From an uncultured Collinsella sp. (lineage in GTDB: Bacteria > Actinomycetota > Coriobacteriia > Coriobacteriales > Coriobacteriaceae): DNA of 9,720 nucleotides. Shown here piece by piece: positions 1 to 7,820 of this stretch. The translations under genes and the position numbers were made by a program. Under the pieces are notes generated by a model. The model was given only the letters and a program-made list of their open reading frames with translations. It was not told the origin of the DNA and ran no database searches. The DNA is taken from contig CABRIF010000092.1 of the NCBI GenBank assembly GCA_902470925.1, forward strand, positions 1 to 9,720, read 5' to 3'. Positions within the stretch are counted from its first letter, which is position 1, and the number at the start of each line of letters is the position of its first letter.

Positions 1-29
1 CGGCAGCGTCAGATGTGTATAAGAGACAG
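1..29 (+). other. Nextera/Tn5 sequencing adapter left on the contig end
   Basis: Positions 11-29 read AGATGTGTATAAGAGACAG, the 19-bp Tn5 mosaic end used in Nextera libraries. Positions 1-10 match the part of the read-1 adapter just before it. This is library-derived sequence that was not trimmed before assembly, so native DNA starts at position 30. On the minus strand the adapter encodes the tail LSLIHI followed by a stop, which falsely closes the ftsW reading frame. On the plus strand it supplies the start MYKRQ of a spurious frame. It is not evidence of a transposon in the organism. Confidence 0.97.
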
Positions 30-1451
30 CTCGTAGACGCTGAACCCAGCGCGCGCAGCCGGCGCCTCGCCGCTTCGGCGCACCCGGGCGGCGCCGGCGG
101 TGCTGCGCCCGAGGTGGCTCGAAACCGCATCGGCCTCGTCCATCACCGCCAGGCGCGCCCGGCGAGCGTCGGCCGCGGTCACCACGTTGCTCTCCCGCGA
201 GACGCGCAGGATGAGGGCGGCAAGGATCAGCGAGCTCATCACCGACGACCCGCCGTAGCTGATGAAGGGCAGCGGCTTGCCGGTCATGGGGATGACCGCC
301 AGGATGCCCAGGGCGTTGATGGCGAACTGGAGCGCGAGCAGAAACGCACAGCCCGACGCCAGCAGGCGCCCGTAGAGGGTCGGCGAGCGCCGCGCGATGT
401 TGAACGCCGCCACGATCATGGTCGCGAACACGATGAAGAGCACGGCGGTACCCACCAGGCCGAGCTCCTCGCCGATGATTGACAGGATGTAGTCGTTGTG
501 CGCCTCGGGCAGGTAGCTGTACTTCATCGTGGAGTTGCCGATACCGCGGCCGAACAACCCGCCGGAGGCGAACGCCATGATGGCGAACGTGGACTGGTAG
601 CCGTCGCCGTACGGGTCGCTCCAGGGGTCGAGCGCGATCAGGAAGCGCGTGAGGCGGTAGGGCGAGATGGCGATGGTCACCGCCACGGCGATGCCCAGGG
701 CCACGGCGATGTAGGCGATCAGGCGGTAGGAGATCCCGGCCAGGTAGGCCATGGCGAACACCGCCATGACGATGATGACGGTGGTGCCCAGATCGGGCTG
801 GATCACGATCAAGAACAGCGGCACGAGCACGCAGCCGCCCAGGGAAAACAGGAACGTCTGCTGGTCGATGGTGCGGTCCTCGTAGAACTCCGCCATGAAT
901 TTCGCCGCGCCGAGCAGGATGAGCGGCTTGGCGAACTCGGAGGGCTGCAGAGAGAACGGCCCGAGCACGATCCAGCGCGAAGCGCCCCAGTCCTCGCCGC
1001 CCGCGCCGAACAGGCGCACCACGATCAGCAGCAGCACGAGCACGAGCCATACGACCCAGAAGGCGTTGCTGCGGAACAGCCACCACGGCACGATGCGGCT
1101 GCTGATGAAGGCCAGAAGCACGAGACCCACCGCGATGAAGATAGCCTGGCGCTCCAGGTAGTAGGTGGAGCTCCCCTGCTCCTTCAGGGCCTCGACCGAC
1201 GAGGCGGAATACACCATCACCAAACCGAACACCACGATCGCGGCCAGGCAGGCGAGAAACACCAGCCGCGGGCGCATGATGCGCGCCGGCACGCCGGCGA
1301 TGTACTTCTCAGCCCAGGCAGAGTGCTCGGACGCCGAGCGCCTGCGGCGGCGACCTCGGCGGCGCTTCGGCTCATCGGCGTGCGAGCGGCCGTCCCCGGC
1401 GGCAGGCTGCGCCGTGCGGGACGCCTCGGTGTGCTCGGCCCCCCTCATCAC
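30..1451 (-). CDS. ftsW: FtsW, septal peptidoglycan glycosyltransferase (SEDS family), 3' end missing
   Basis: FtsW polymerises lipid II into glycan strands at the septum together with the class B PBP FtsI. It is a membrane protein with about ten helices, here from about residue 62 to 417. SEDS hallmarks are visible: WIVLGPFSLQPSEFAK (160-175), QPDLGT (218-223), LPEAHNDYI (314-322, with D320 at the position I align with the catalytic Asp) and GKPLPFISYGGSS (391-403). A cytoplasmic N-tail of about 60 residues carries a basic run, KRRRGRRRRR (29-38). The C-terminal tail is cut by the contig end: residue 474 is the last native one, and the following LSLIHI-stop is adapter. Two starts are possible: GTG at 1451, with a GAGG motif 7 nt upstream, or ATG at 1448, which forms TGATG with the murD stop. 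Either start suggests translational coupling to murD. Confidence 0.95.
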
Positions 1452-2851
1452 GCGTCGGCCTCGCGAGCCGCCAGCTCGGCCACGTAGGCCTTGAAGCGCC
1501 GTCCGCGCTCCTCGAACCCGGAGAACTCGTCGAAGGAGGCGCAGGCCGGCGACAGCAGGACCACGTCGCCGCGGCGGGCAAGGGAGCGCGCCACGTCGAC
1601 GGCGTCGACAAGCCCGTCGGCCTCGGCGATATGGACCTCGGCCGCGCCGGGCGCCTGCTCGAGCGCGGTGCGGAAGCGCTCACGCGCCGCGCCGAAGCAC
1701 ACCACGGCGGCCACCTGGGAGCACACCTGCTCCATGAAGGCGGCAAGCTCGGTGCCCTTGTCGGAGCCGCCCAGCAGAAGCACCACGCGATCGTGCGGGA
1801 AGGCCGTGAGCGCGGCGAGCACCGCATCGCAGTTGGTGGCCTTCGAATCGTTGACGAAGCGCACGCCCGCCACCTCGCCGGCCGGCTCGATGCGGTGCTC
1901 GAGCGGGGCGAAGGCGGCCAGACCGCGCCGCACGCCCGCCGCATCGCCGCCGCAGGCCAGCGCAGCCGCCGAGGCGGCCAGCGCGTTCACGATGTTGTGG
2001 TGTCCGCAGATCTTGAGCTCATCTGCCGGCAGGAGCGCCTCCTCGCGCCCTCCCAGGCGCACCGTCAGCACGCCGTCGCGCACGAACGCGGCGTCATCGC
2101 CGCCGGCGTCGGCCATGCCGAGCCGCACGATGCGGCGGCCGGGCATAAAGATGCGCTCGCCGAACGCAGCGATGCCCTCGTCCTCGACGTTCACGATCGC
2201 GACGTCGTCGGCGTCCATGTTCGCCAGCATCTTGAGCTTCGCCAGCGCGTAGTTCTCATAGGTCTTGTGCCAGCTGAGGTGGTCGGGGGCGATATTGAGC
2301 AGCACCGCCACGCGCGGATGCAGCTCGCGGGTGCAGGCCAGCTGATAGCTGGACAGCTCGGCCACGAACCACTCGCCGTCCCGCCTGCGATCGACCTCGC
2401 AGATCGGCGCGCGGCCGATGTTGCCCACCGCCACGCTCGCGCACCCGCAGGCGCGCAGTAGCGCCGCGGTGAGGGCCGTGGTGGTTGTTTTGCCGTTCGT
2501 GCCAGTGACGCAGCACCAGCGCGCCGGCGATAGGCGCCACGAAAACTCGGGCTCCCCCATGATCTGGGCGCTCACGGCAGCGGCGTCGCGGAAGAAGTCG
2601 GAGAACTCCGAGATGCCCGGGCTTGCCACGCAAACGTCGTAGGCGCCCTCGACGGCGCAGGTACCGTAGACGAACCGCACGCCGGCGCCCTCGAGCACGC
2701 GCGTGCGATCGGTTGGCGCGGACGTGGCACCGCCGTAGACGGTGACGGCGCTCACGCGCTCACCCAGATGATCGGCCGCCCACGCGGCCACATCCAAACC
2801 CGTTGTGCCCTGGCCGAGCACGAGCAGGCTGAAACGATTCGGCAAGGACAT
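1448..2851 (-). CDS. murD: MurD, UDP-MurNAc-L-alanine:D-glutamate ligase
   Basis: MurD is a cytoplasmic ATP-dependent ligase that adds D-Glu to UDP-MurNAc-L-Ala. The protein has 467 residues, close to the usual size. The Mur ligase layout is clear: an N-terminal nucleotide-sugar domain with LGQGTTG (12-18) and SPGIS (77-81); a central ATPase domain with P-loop GTNGKTTTT (117-125, K121), ELSSYQL (165-171), NIAPDHLSWH (186-195) and K205, which aligns with the carbamylated lysine of the family; HNIVNALAA (285-293) and LEHRIEP (317-323); and a C-terminal domain with NDSKATN (334-340), LLGGSDKG (359-366) and LLSPACASFDEF (432-443). The ATG at 2851 lies 9 nt after the mraY stop and has only a weak Shine-Dalgarno sequence. 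Its TGA overlaps the ftsW start region. The gene is intact. Confidence 0.97.
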   Translation of the reverse strand: MSLPNRFSLLVLGQGTTGLDVAAWAADHLGERVSAVTVYGGATSAPTDRTRVLEGAGVRFVYGTCAVEGAYDVCVASPGISEFSDFFRDAAAVSAQIMGEPEFSWRLSPARWCCVTGTNGKTTTTALTAALLRACGCASVAVGNIGRAPICEVDRRRDGEWFVAELSSYQLACTRELHPRVAVLLNIAPDHLSWHKTYENYALAKLKMLANMDADDVAIVNVEDEGIAAFGERIFMPGRRIVRLGMADAGGDDAAFVRDGVLTVRLGGREEALLPADELKICGHHNIVNALAASAAALACGGDAAGVRRGLAAFAPLEHRIEPAGEVAGVRFVNDSKATNCDAVLAALTAFPHDRVVLLLGGSDKGTELAAFMEQVCSQVAAVVCFGAARERFRTALEQAPGAAEVHIAEADGLVDAVDVARSLARRGDVVLLSPACASFDEFSGFEERGRRFKAYVAELAAREADA

Positions 2852-2860
2852 ATCAGCTCG

Positions 2861-3892
2861 CTATCCCACTTGGAAGAACAGGGCAAGGCCGAGCGCGCCG
2901 CAGGCGGCCGACACGATCCAGAAACGGATGACCACCTTCGTTTCAGCCCAGCCCTTCTTTTCGAAATGATGGTGAAGCGGCGCCATGAGGAAGACGCGCT
3001 TGCCGGTGGCGCGGAAACTCGTCACCTGGATCATGACCGACAGGGTCTCGGCGATGAACAGCGCACCCACCACGAGCGACACGATCTCGGTGTTGGTGAG
3101 GATCGCCACCGCGGCAAGCCCGGCGCCCAGCGCCAGCGAGCCGGTGTCGCCCATGAAGATGCTCGCCGGATAGGCGTTGAACCACAGAAAGCCGATGCAG
3201 CCGCCGGCGCAGGCCGCGCAGAAGATCGCCAGGTTCGCATCGCCGTGCAGAAAGCAGATGGCCGCCATGACGAGCATGGCCATCATCACGGTGCCGCCCG
3301 CCAGGCCGTCCAGGCCGTCGGTGAGGTTCACGGCGTTGGACATGCCCGCCAGCAGCAGAAACACGAAGATGAAATAGAGCCACGGGATGGACAGCGTGCA
3401 GCCGGCCACCGTGACGGTGGTGGTGAGCACACCCAGATCGACCGCGAAGCCGCCCGGGAAGCGAATGATGGGCTCCACGCCGCAGAAGTTGACCGCCATC
3501 AGGAAAAACACGGCCACGATGAGCGTGAGCCCCACCATCTTGGCGCGGGGCGTGAGGCCCAGCGAGCGGCCCTGGACGACCTTGGTCACGTCGTCGAACA
3601 GGCCGAGCGCACCGGTAGCGATCGTGGCGCCGAGCGCCAGGAAGATCTCGAAGGTGGGCTTGGCCATCAGCAGGCAGGTGAGCACCACGGACAGCAGGAT
3701 CACCACGCCGCCCATCGTGGGCGTCCCCTGCTTGACCAGATGCCGCTGCGGACCGTCGGCGCGGACCTGCTGACCGATGCCCTCGATCTTGAGCAGGCGG
3801 ATCCAGAAGGGCATGATGCCGGCGGCGATGAGCGCTGCGATGAGCAGCGCCAGGAATACCTGGTAGGTGGGATAGGCGGGATTACCGAGCAT
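2861..3892 (-). CDS. mraY: MraY, phospho-MurNAc-pentapeptide transferase
   Basis: MraY is an integral membrane enzyme that transfers phospho-MurNAc-pentapeptide from its UDP carrier to undecaprenyl phosphate, making lipid I. The protein has 343 residues, slightly shorter than the 360 of E. coli, with about ten hydrophobic helices. Family motifs are present: KQGTPTMGG (54-62), LFDDVTK with the Asp pair D100/D101, NAVNLTDGLDGLAGG (186-200), FNAYPASIFMGDTGSLALG (238-256, with D249) and the MraY-specific APLHHHFEKKGW (304-315, with the HHH at 307-309). The histidine motif separates it from the related WecA-type transferases. The ATG at 3892 overlaps the 3' end of murF by 11 bp (ATGCTCGGTAA). An AAGGGG Shine-Dalgarno at 3902-3907, inside murF, sits 9 nt upstream, so the two genes are probably translationally coupled. 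Confidence 0.97.
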   Translation of the reverse strand: MLGNPAYPTYQVFLALLIAALIAAGIMPFWIRLLKIEGIGQQVRADGPQRHLVKQGTPTMGGVVILLSVVLTCLLMAKPTFEIFLALGATIATGALGLFDDVTKVVQGRSLGLTPRAKMVGLTLIVAVFFLMAVNFCGVEPIIRFPGGFAVDLGVLTTTVTVAGCTLSIPWLYFIFVFLLLAGMSNAVNLTDGLDGLAGGTVMMAMLVMAAICFLHGDANLAIFCAACAGGCIGFLWFNAYPASIFMGDTGSLALGAGLAAVAILTNTEIVSLVVGALFIAETLSVMIQVTSFRATGKRVFLMAPLHHHFEKKGWAETKVVIRFWIVSAACGALGLALFFQVG

Positions 3893-5312
3893 CGGCGCAC
3901 ACCCCTTCGACGAAGCGGTCGAGGCCCACGAAGCGCGAGGCCTTCACGAGCGCAAGGTCATCGGGGCCCATGAGGCCATCGGCGCGGGCGAGCAGCTCCT
4001 CGCAGGAGGCCACGACCTGCATCCGGTCCTCGTCCATGCCCATGAGGCGCGCGGCCTCGGCCATGGCGCGGGCCATCTCGCCGCCCACGAACACGAGCAC
4101 GTCGGGTTTCTTGGCAGCCGCGTAGGCGCCGGTGAGGCCGTGCAGGTGCGCCGCCATCTCGCCCAGCTCGCCCATCTCGCCCAGAATGGCCACGCGGGCG
4201 CCCGAGCACGGCAGGCTCGCGAGCAGATCCAGGCCGGCGGCCATGGACTCGGGGCTCGCGTTGTAGGTGTCATCGATCACGCGCGCGCCGCAGACGGCCT
4301 GGCGGATCTGGGTGCGGCGGCCGGTCATGCGCATCGAGGCGAGCGCCGCGGCCATCTGCTCGACGGTAACGCCCAGACGGGCCGCCACGGCGATGGCGAA
4401 CACGGCGTTGGGGACCGCCTGCGCGCCGAGCACGGGCAGCTGCGCATGGAGCACCGAGGCGTCCTCGAGCTCGACATCGAAGCGCGGGCAGCCGTCTTGG
4501 CCCACCTCGACCGCGGACACCGTCACATCGTTGCCTGCACCGGCGCCGCAGCGCAGCACCGACACGCCGGCGGGCGCAGCGAATTGGTCGGCGATGAAAT
4601 CGCTGAAGTCGTCCTCGCCATGCAGGACGAGCACGCCGTCAGCCGAGGCGGCAAGGCCCTCCACGATCTCGGCCTTGGCCCGCGCGATGTTCTCGCGGCT
4701 GCCCAGGATACCGATGTGCGAGGTCCCCACCTTGGTGATCACGCCGATCGAGGGGCGGGCGCAGGCGGCCAGGCGCGCGATCTCGCCCGGATGGTTCATG
4801 CCCATCTCGAGCACGAGCACCTCGGTGTCGGCCGGGGCGGACAGGATCGTCAGCGGCAGGCCGATCAGGTTGTTGTAGTTGCCGCGCGTGGCGTGGACGC
4901 GATAGCGCGTGGCCAAAAGCGCCGCCAAGGTGTCTTTGGTGGTCGTCTTGCCGATCGAGCCCGTGATGCCCACCACCTGAGCACCCAGGCGCTCGCGCAC
5001 CCAGGCGGCCAGGCGCAGCAGAAACGCGGTGGCATCATCTGCCACGAACAGCCCGCACGCACGCGCGGCGGCGAGCTCGACCAGCTCCGAGGCGGGCTCG
5101 CGCGTCAGCACCACCGCGGCGGCACCGGCCTCGACGGCCTGGGCGGCGAAGGCGTTGCCGTCCACCCGCTCGCCGGGAAACGCCACAAAGATGGCGTCGG
5201 GGACCACCTCACGGGAGTCGATGACGCATCCTGTGCAGACGCGCTCGGGCATCGGGGACACCGAACGCGCCCCGAAGACGCGCTCCAGCTCCCTCACTGC
5301 GATCTCTACCAT
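3882..5312 (-). CDS. murF: MurF, UDP-MurNAc-tripeptide:D-alanyl-D-alanine ligase
   Basis: MurF is a cytoplasmic ATP-dependent ligase that adds the D-Ala-D-Ala dipeptide, the last step in making the UDP-MurNAc-pentapeptide used by MraY. I assign 476 residues. The N-terminal substrate domain carries DSREV and FVAFPGERVDGN (42-53). The ATPase domain has the P-loop GITGSIGKTTTKD (115-127, K122), RGNYNNLIGLPLT (143-155) and EMGMNHPGEIA (169-179). The C-terminal half has DDTYNASPESM (347-357), LGEMGELG (377-384) and LVKASR (455-460). NYNN-x-GLP together with the dipeptide-ligase style DDTYNASP points to MurF rather than MurE. The frame is open up to 5519, but the ATG at 5312 is the right start: it has a strong Shine-Dalgarno, and the upstream extension would overlap ftsI and shows no family similarity. 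murF follows ftsI after 95 bp, and no murE lies between them. Confidence 0.95.
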   Translation of the reverse strand: MVEIAVRELERVFGARSVSPMPERVCTGCVIDSREVVPDAIFVAFPGERVDGNAFAAQAVEAGAAAVVLTREPASELVELAAARACGLFVADDATAFLLRLAAWVRERLGAQVVGITGSIGKTTTKDTLAALLATRYRVHATRGNYNNLIGLPLTILSAPADTEVLVLEMGMNHPGEIARLAACARPSIGVITKVGTSHIGILGSRENIARAKAEIVEGLAASADGVLVLHGEDDFSDFIADQFAAPAGVSVLRCGAGAGNDVTVSAVEVGQDGCPRFDVELEDASVLHAQLPVLGAQAVPNAVFAIAVAARLGVTVEQMAAALASMRMTGRRTQIRQAVCGARVIDDTYNASPESMAAGLDLLASLPCSGARVAILGEMGELGEMAAHLHGLTGAYAAAKKPDVLVFVGGEMARAMAEAARLMGMDEDRMQVVASCEELLARADGLMGPDDLALVKASRFVGLDRFVEGVCADAR

Positions 5313-5317
5313 GTGAT

Positions 5318-5324
5318 CTCCCTT
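5318..5324 (-). promoter_or_regulatory. Ribosome binding site of murF
   Basis: On the minus strand AAGGGAG lies 5 nt before the ATG at 5312. It fixes this start over in-frame codons further upstream that would run into ftsI. Confidence 0.75.
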
Positions 5325-5357
5325 GATGGGTCTAACGTGCAAGTGGTTATGGTACCG

Positions 5358-5382
5358 CCTGCACACCGATGTGTGGTGCAGG
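5358..5382 (-). repeat. Inverted repeat in the ftsI-murF spacer
   Basis: CCTGCACAC and GTG-G-TGCAGG can pair as a 9-bp stem with one bulged base and a six-base loop. It lies about 25 bp after the ftsI stop and 45 bp before the murF start. No T-run follows it on the minus strand, so it does not look like a standard intrinsic terminator. It might stabilise or process the mRNA, or be an attenuator. The rest of the 95-bp spacer shows only the murF ribosome binding site and no clear promoter. Confidence 0.45.
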
Positions 5383-5407
5383 GTGTGTGAACCGGTGCCG
5401 CGACAAC

Positions 5408-7231
5408 CTAGCTGCTCGGCTCGATGCCGAGCGCCGGCAGGGCGGTTTCCATGACCGTTTTGAACACCGGGGTGGCCGCATAGGACATGGCCGGCGTGCC
5501 GTCCAGGGTGACGTAGCACAGCACCCGCGGGTCGTCGGTGGTGACGAAGCCCATGAACGAGGTCATGTTGTTGCCCTCCTCGTAGCCGCCCGATTCGCTG
5601 GCGCGCTCGGCGGTGCCCGTCTTGCCCGAGATCCGGTAGCCCTCGATGCGGGCGCCCTCGCCGGTGCCCTCCTCCACCACCGTATACATCATGTCGGCCA
5701 CCTCGGAGGCCGCCTGCTCGGTACAGGCCCGGGTCTCGCCCTCGCTCCAGTCGACCTCCTCGCCGGCGCGCGATTTCAGGAAGTGCGGGGTGGTCATGAC
5801 CCCCTTGTTCGCGATCGCGCTCATGGCGCGCACCATCTCGATCGGCGGCACAGCGATCGACTGGCCGAACGACATCGCGCCCACGCTCGCGCCGTCGTAC
5901 TCGCTGCGCTGCTTGACGATGCCCAGCGACTCGCCGGGAAAGTCCACCCCGGTGGAGGTGCCGAACCCGAACGCGCTCACCACCTTCTCGGCGAAGTTGT
6001 CCGCACCGATCTTCTCGCCCACCAGCACCATGCCGGTGTTGGAGGAGCGGCGCAGGATCTCGCGCAGCGTCATGGTCATGGCCGCGCTGCGCCCGTCAAC
6101 GTCGCGCACGGTGTCGTCGCCGGCCTTGACCGACGCCGGCACGTTGAAGGTGGTGTCGGGCGTGAGCAGCCCCAGCTCGATGCCGGCGGCGGCCACGTAG
6201 GTCTTGAACACCGAGCCCGGCTCGTAGGCATCGGTCACCACACGCAGGTTCAGGTCGGCGTTGCTGGCCTGGGACAGGTCGGTGGGGTCGTAGGTGGGGC
6301 ACGAGCATGCCGCTAGGATCTCGCCGGAGGTGGGGTCGGTCACGATGACCGAGCCGTACTTGGCGCCCGAGGACTCCACCGCCGCGGCCAGGGCGTCCTC
6401 GGCGACGCGCTGGATGTTCACGTCGATACCCAGCACGATGTCCATGCCGTCCTGGGCGGGCTCCTTCTTGTAGGCGCCGCCGGCGATGAAGGACCCGTCG
6501 AGCGCGCGCTCGCGCACGAGCGAGCCGTTGGTGCCGGTGAGCACCTCGTCGTAGTACTTCTCCAGTCCGGTCAGGCCCTTGTTGTCGATATCGACCACCC
6601 CGAGCACCTGCGAGGCGAGGGTGCCGTAGGGGTAGACGCGCTTGATCGCCGGCTCGAACTCGATGCCGGCGATGTTTTTGTCCGCGAGGGTCTGGGCGTC
6701 CTCGTCGTCCACCCGGCGCTTCACGTAGACGAAGGTGGTGTCGGCGTCCACGGCCTCGGTGGCCGTCTCCTTGTCCACGCCCAGCACCTCCACCAGCGCG
6801 TTGATGGCGCGCTTGCGGTTCTTCTTCTTGATGAGCTGCGGGTTCACGTAGACGTTTTTGCACTCGGCGCTCGACACGAGCACGTTGCCGTTGCGGTCGT
6901 AGACGGTGCCGCGCTTGGCGTAGAGGACCTGGCTCGACAGGCGGCGTCCGTCGGCCTCGGCACGGTAGCGCTCGGCGTTGAAGATCTGGTAGTCGGCCAG
7001 GCGTGCCAGGCCGGCGGCGCCCATGAGGCCGAACGCGCCCAAAACGACGGTGCGGCGCGAGACGGGCTCGTGCGCCAGATCGGCATGGAGGAGGTCTTTG
7101 GTGGGGGCGCCGCAGCGGCGCCGGTCCCCCTGGCCGGGCTGCGGTCGGCCCGAGGAGGTGCGCCGGGCGCGCCCGCGCGATGATGGGTCCTGCCCGCGGG
7201 AGCCGCGGGGCGGTATGCGATCGTGTGCCAT
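5408..7231 (-). CDS. ftsI: FtsI/PBP2b-type class B penicillin-binding protein, septal transpeptidase
   Basis: This DD-transpeptidase cross-links new septal peptidoglycan and works with FtsW. It is a bitopic membrane protein of 607 residues with its catalytic domain outside the cell. Layout: a basic, Gly/Ser/Arg-rich cytoplasmic tail (1-57); one membrane segment (about 61-79) led by a twin-arginine-like SRRTVVL (58-64); the class B PBP dimerisation region with KRGTVYDRNGNVL (106-118) and a G-LE--Y region near 222-227; and the transpeptidase domain with SVFK (catalytic S340, K343), SSN (396-398) and KTGT (537-540). The protein ends soon after this domain, with no PASTA repeats. The ATG at 7231 follows the ftsL stop by 20 bp, with AAGGGG 11 nt upstream. 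The position in the dcw cluster supports FtsI rather than an elongation PBP2. Confidence 0.95.
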   Translation of the reverse strand: MAHDRIPPRGSRGQDPSSRGRARRTSSGRPQPGQGDRRRCGAPTKDLLHADLAHEPVSRRTVVLGAFGLMGAAGLARLADYQIFNAERYRAEADGRRLSSQVLYAKRGTVYDRNGNVLVSSAECKNVYVNPQLIKKKNRKRAINALVEVLGVDKETATEAVDADTTFVYVKRRVDDEDAQTLADKNIAGIEFEPAIKRVYPYGTLASQVLGVVDIDNKGLTGLEKYYDEVLTGTNGSLVRERALDGSFIAGGAYKKEPAQDGMDIVLGIDVNIQRVAEDALAAAVESSGAKYGSVIVTDPTSGEILAACSCPTYDPTDLSQASNADLNLRVVTDAYEPGSVFKTYVAAAGIELGLLTPDTTFNVPASVKAGDDTVRDVDGRSAAMTMTLREILRRSSNTGMVLVGEKIGADNFAEKVVSAFGFGTSTGVDFPGESLGIVKQRSEYDGASVGAMSFGQSIAVPPIEMVRAMSAIANKGVMTTPHFLKSRAGEEVDWSEGETRACTEQAASEVADMMYTVVEEGTGEGARIEGYRISGKTGTAERASESGGYEEGNNMTSFMGFVTTDDPRVLCYVTLDGTPAMSYAATPVFKTVMETALPALGIEPSS

Positions 7232-7251
7232 GGGTGCCTGGGCCCCTTGCT

Positions 7252-7731
7252 TTACTGCTGATCTGCCTGGGTGGACGAGGCGGCGTCGGTCGAGGTCGAG
7301 CCGCCCGTTGCGTGCTCGGTGAAGTCGAGCGTCACGCCGCCCTCGGATGCAACCATACCATAGCCCTCGGCCAAATCGCGGATGCGGGTCGACGCGCCGT
7401 AGACCGAGCGCATGACCTCCAGATCCCCGCTCTCGTCCTGTGCGGACTCAAGCTCGTTGGAAAGGGATGCCGCGCCGTTGAGGGAGGCGGCGGTGAAGCT
7501 GGCGATGGCGACGCGCGCCGCGCCGAGGGCGCAAAAGACGATCGCCAGCGCGCAGAAGACCTTGATGCAATGGACGAATGCCGGGCTCGTGGCCTGGCTG
7601 GCCTCGCGGCCGGCACCCGTGACGACATCGAGGTGCGGACGGGGCGCGACGGCAGGCGCCGGGGCTGCAGTGGCGCGGTCCTGAGCCCGCATGTCATAGG
7701 CGAGTGCTGCGTTGGTGGCTCGATATGCCAT
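7252..7731 (-). CDS. ftsL: FtsL-like bitopic cell division protein
   Basis: I call this FtsL from its position between rsmH and ftsI and from its architecture; the family has little sequence conservation. It has 159 residues: an Ala/Pro-rich cytoplasmic tail (1-50), one membrane segment (about 54-78), then an extracytoplasmic helical region (about 80-125) ending in STRIRDLAEGYGMV (114-127), which resembles the end of the FtsL/DivIC coiled coil. A Ser/Thr/Ala/Gln-rich tail (141-159) closes the protein. FtsL forms a complex with FtsB/DivIC and FtsQ/DivIB that activates FtsWI. The helix after the membrane is short and weakly heptad-like. The start is the ATG at 7731, with a strong GGAGGGA 9 nt upstream (7741-7747). 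An 89-bp spacer separates it from rsmH. A DivIC/FtsB-type protein is the alternative name. Confidence 0.75.
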   Translation of the reverse strand: MAYRATNAALAYDMRAQDRATAAPAPAVAPRPHLDVVTGAGREASQATSPAFVHCIKVFCALAIVFCALGAARVAIASFTAASLNGAASLSNELESAQDESGDLEVMRSVYGASTRIRDLAEGYGMVASEGGVTLDFTEHATGGSTSTDAASSTQADQQ

Positions 7732-7820
7732 GGCGATGCGTCCCTCCGTCCCGGTGCGCGGTGTGTGAATAAGCTACGTTTCTGCGGTGCGGGACGCCGG
7801 GGATTCGCGTGCGCCGTGCG

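Noticed and set aside
1..29. Natural Tn5-like transposon end
   Set aside because: The match extends into the synthetic adapter part and stands exactly at the window start, so library contamination explains it fully.
15..482. Plus-strand frame starting MYKRQ
   Set aside because: Its start codon lies in the adapter and the rest is the antisense of ftsW. MYKRQ is the translation of the Tn5 mosaic end.
498..1487. Long plus-strand frames opposite all dcw genes, such as this one and 2768-3973, 4140-5390 and 7180-8295
   Set aside because: They are antisense frames typical of high-GC coding DNA. Their composition (His, Arg, Gly, Gln rich) is shadow-like and the minus-strand genes are certain.
4140..4190. 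Short internal repeat in murF encoding GEMGELGEM
   Set aside because: It encodes the normal LGEMGELG region of Mur ligases, so the repetition follows from the conserved protein motif.
5313..5519. N-terminal extension of murF up to 5519
   Set aside because: It overlaps ftsI in another frame, is His- and Arg-rich without family similarity, and a strong ribosome binding site precedes the ATG at 5312.
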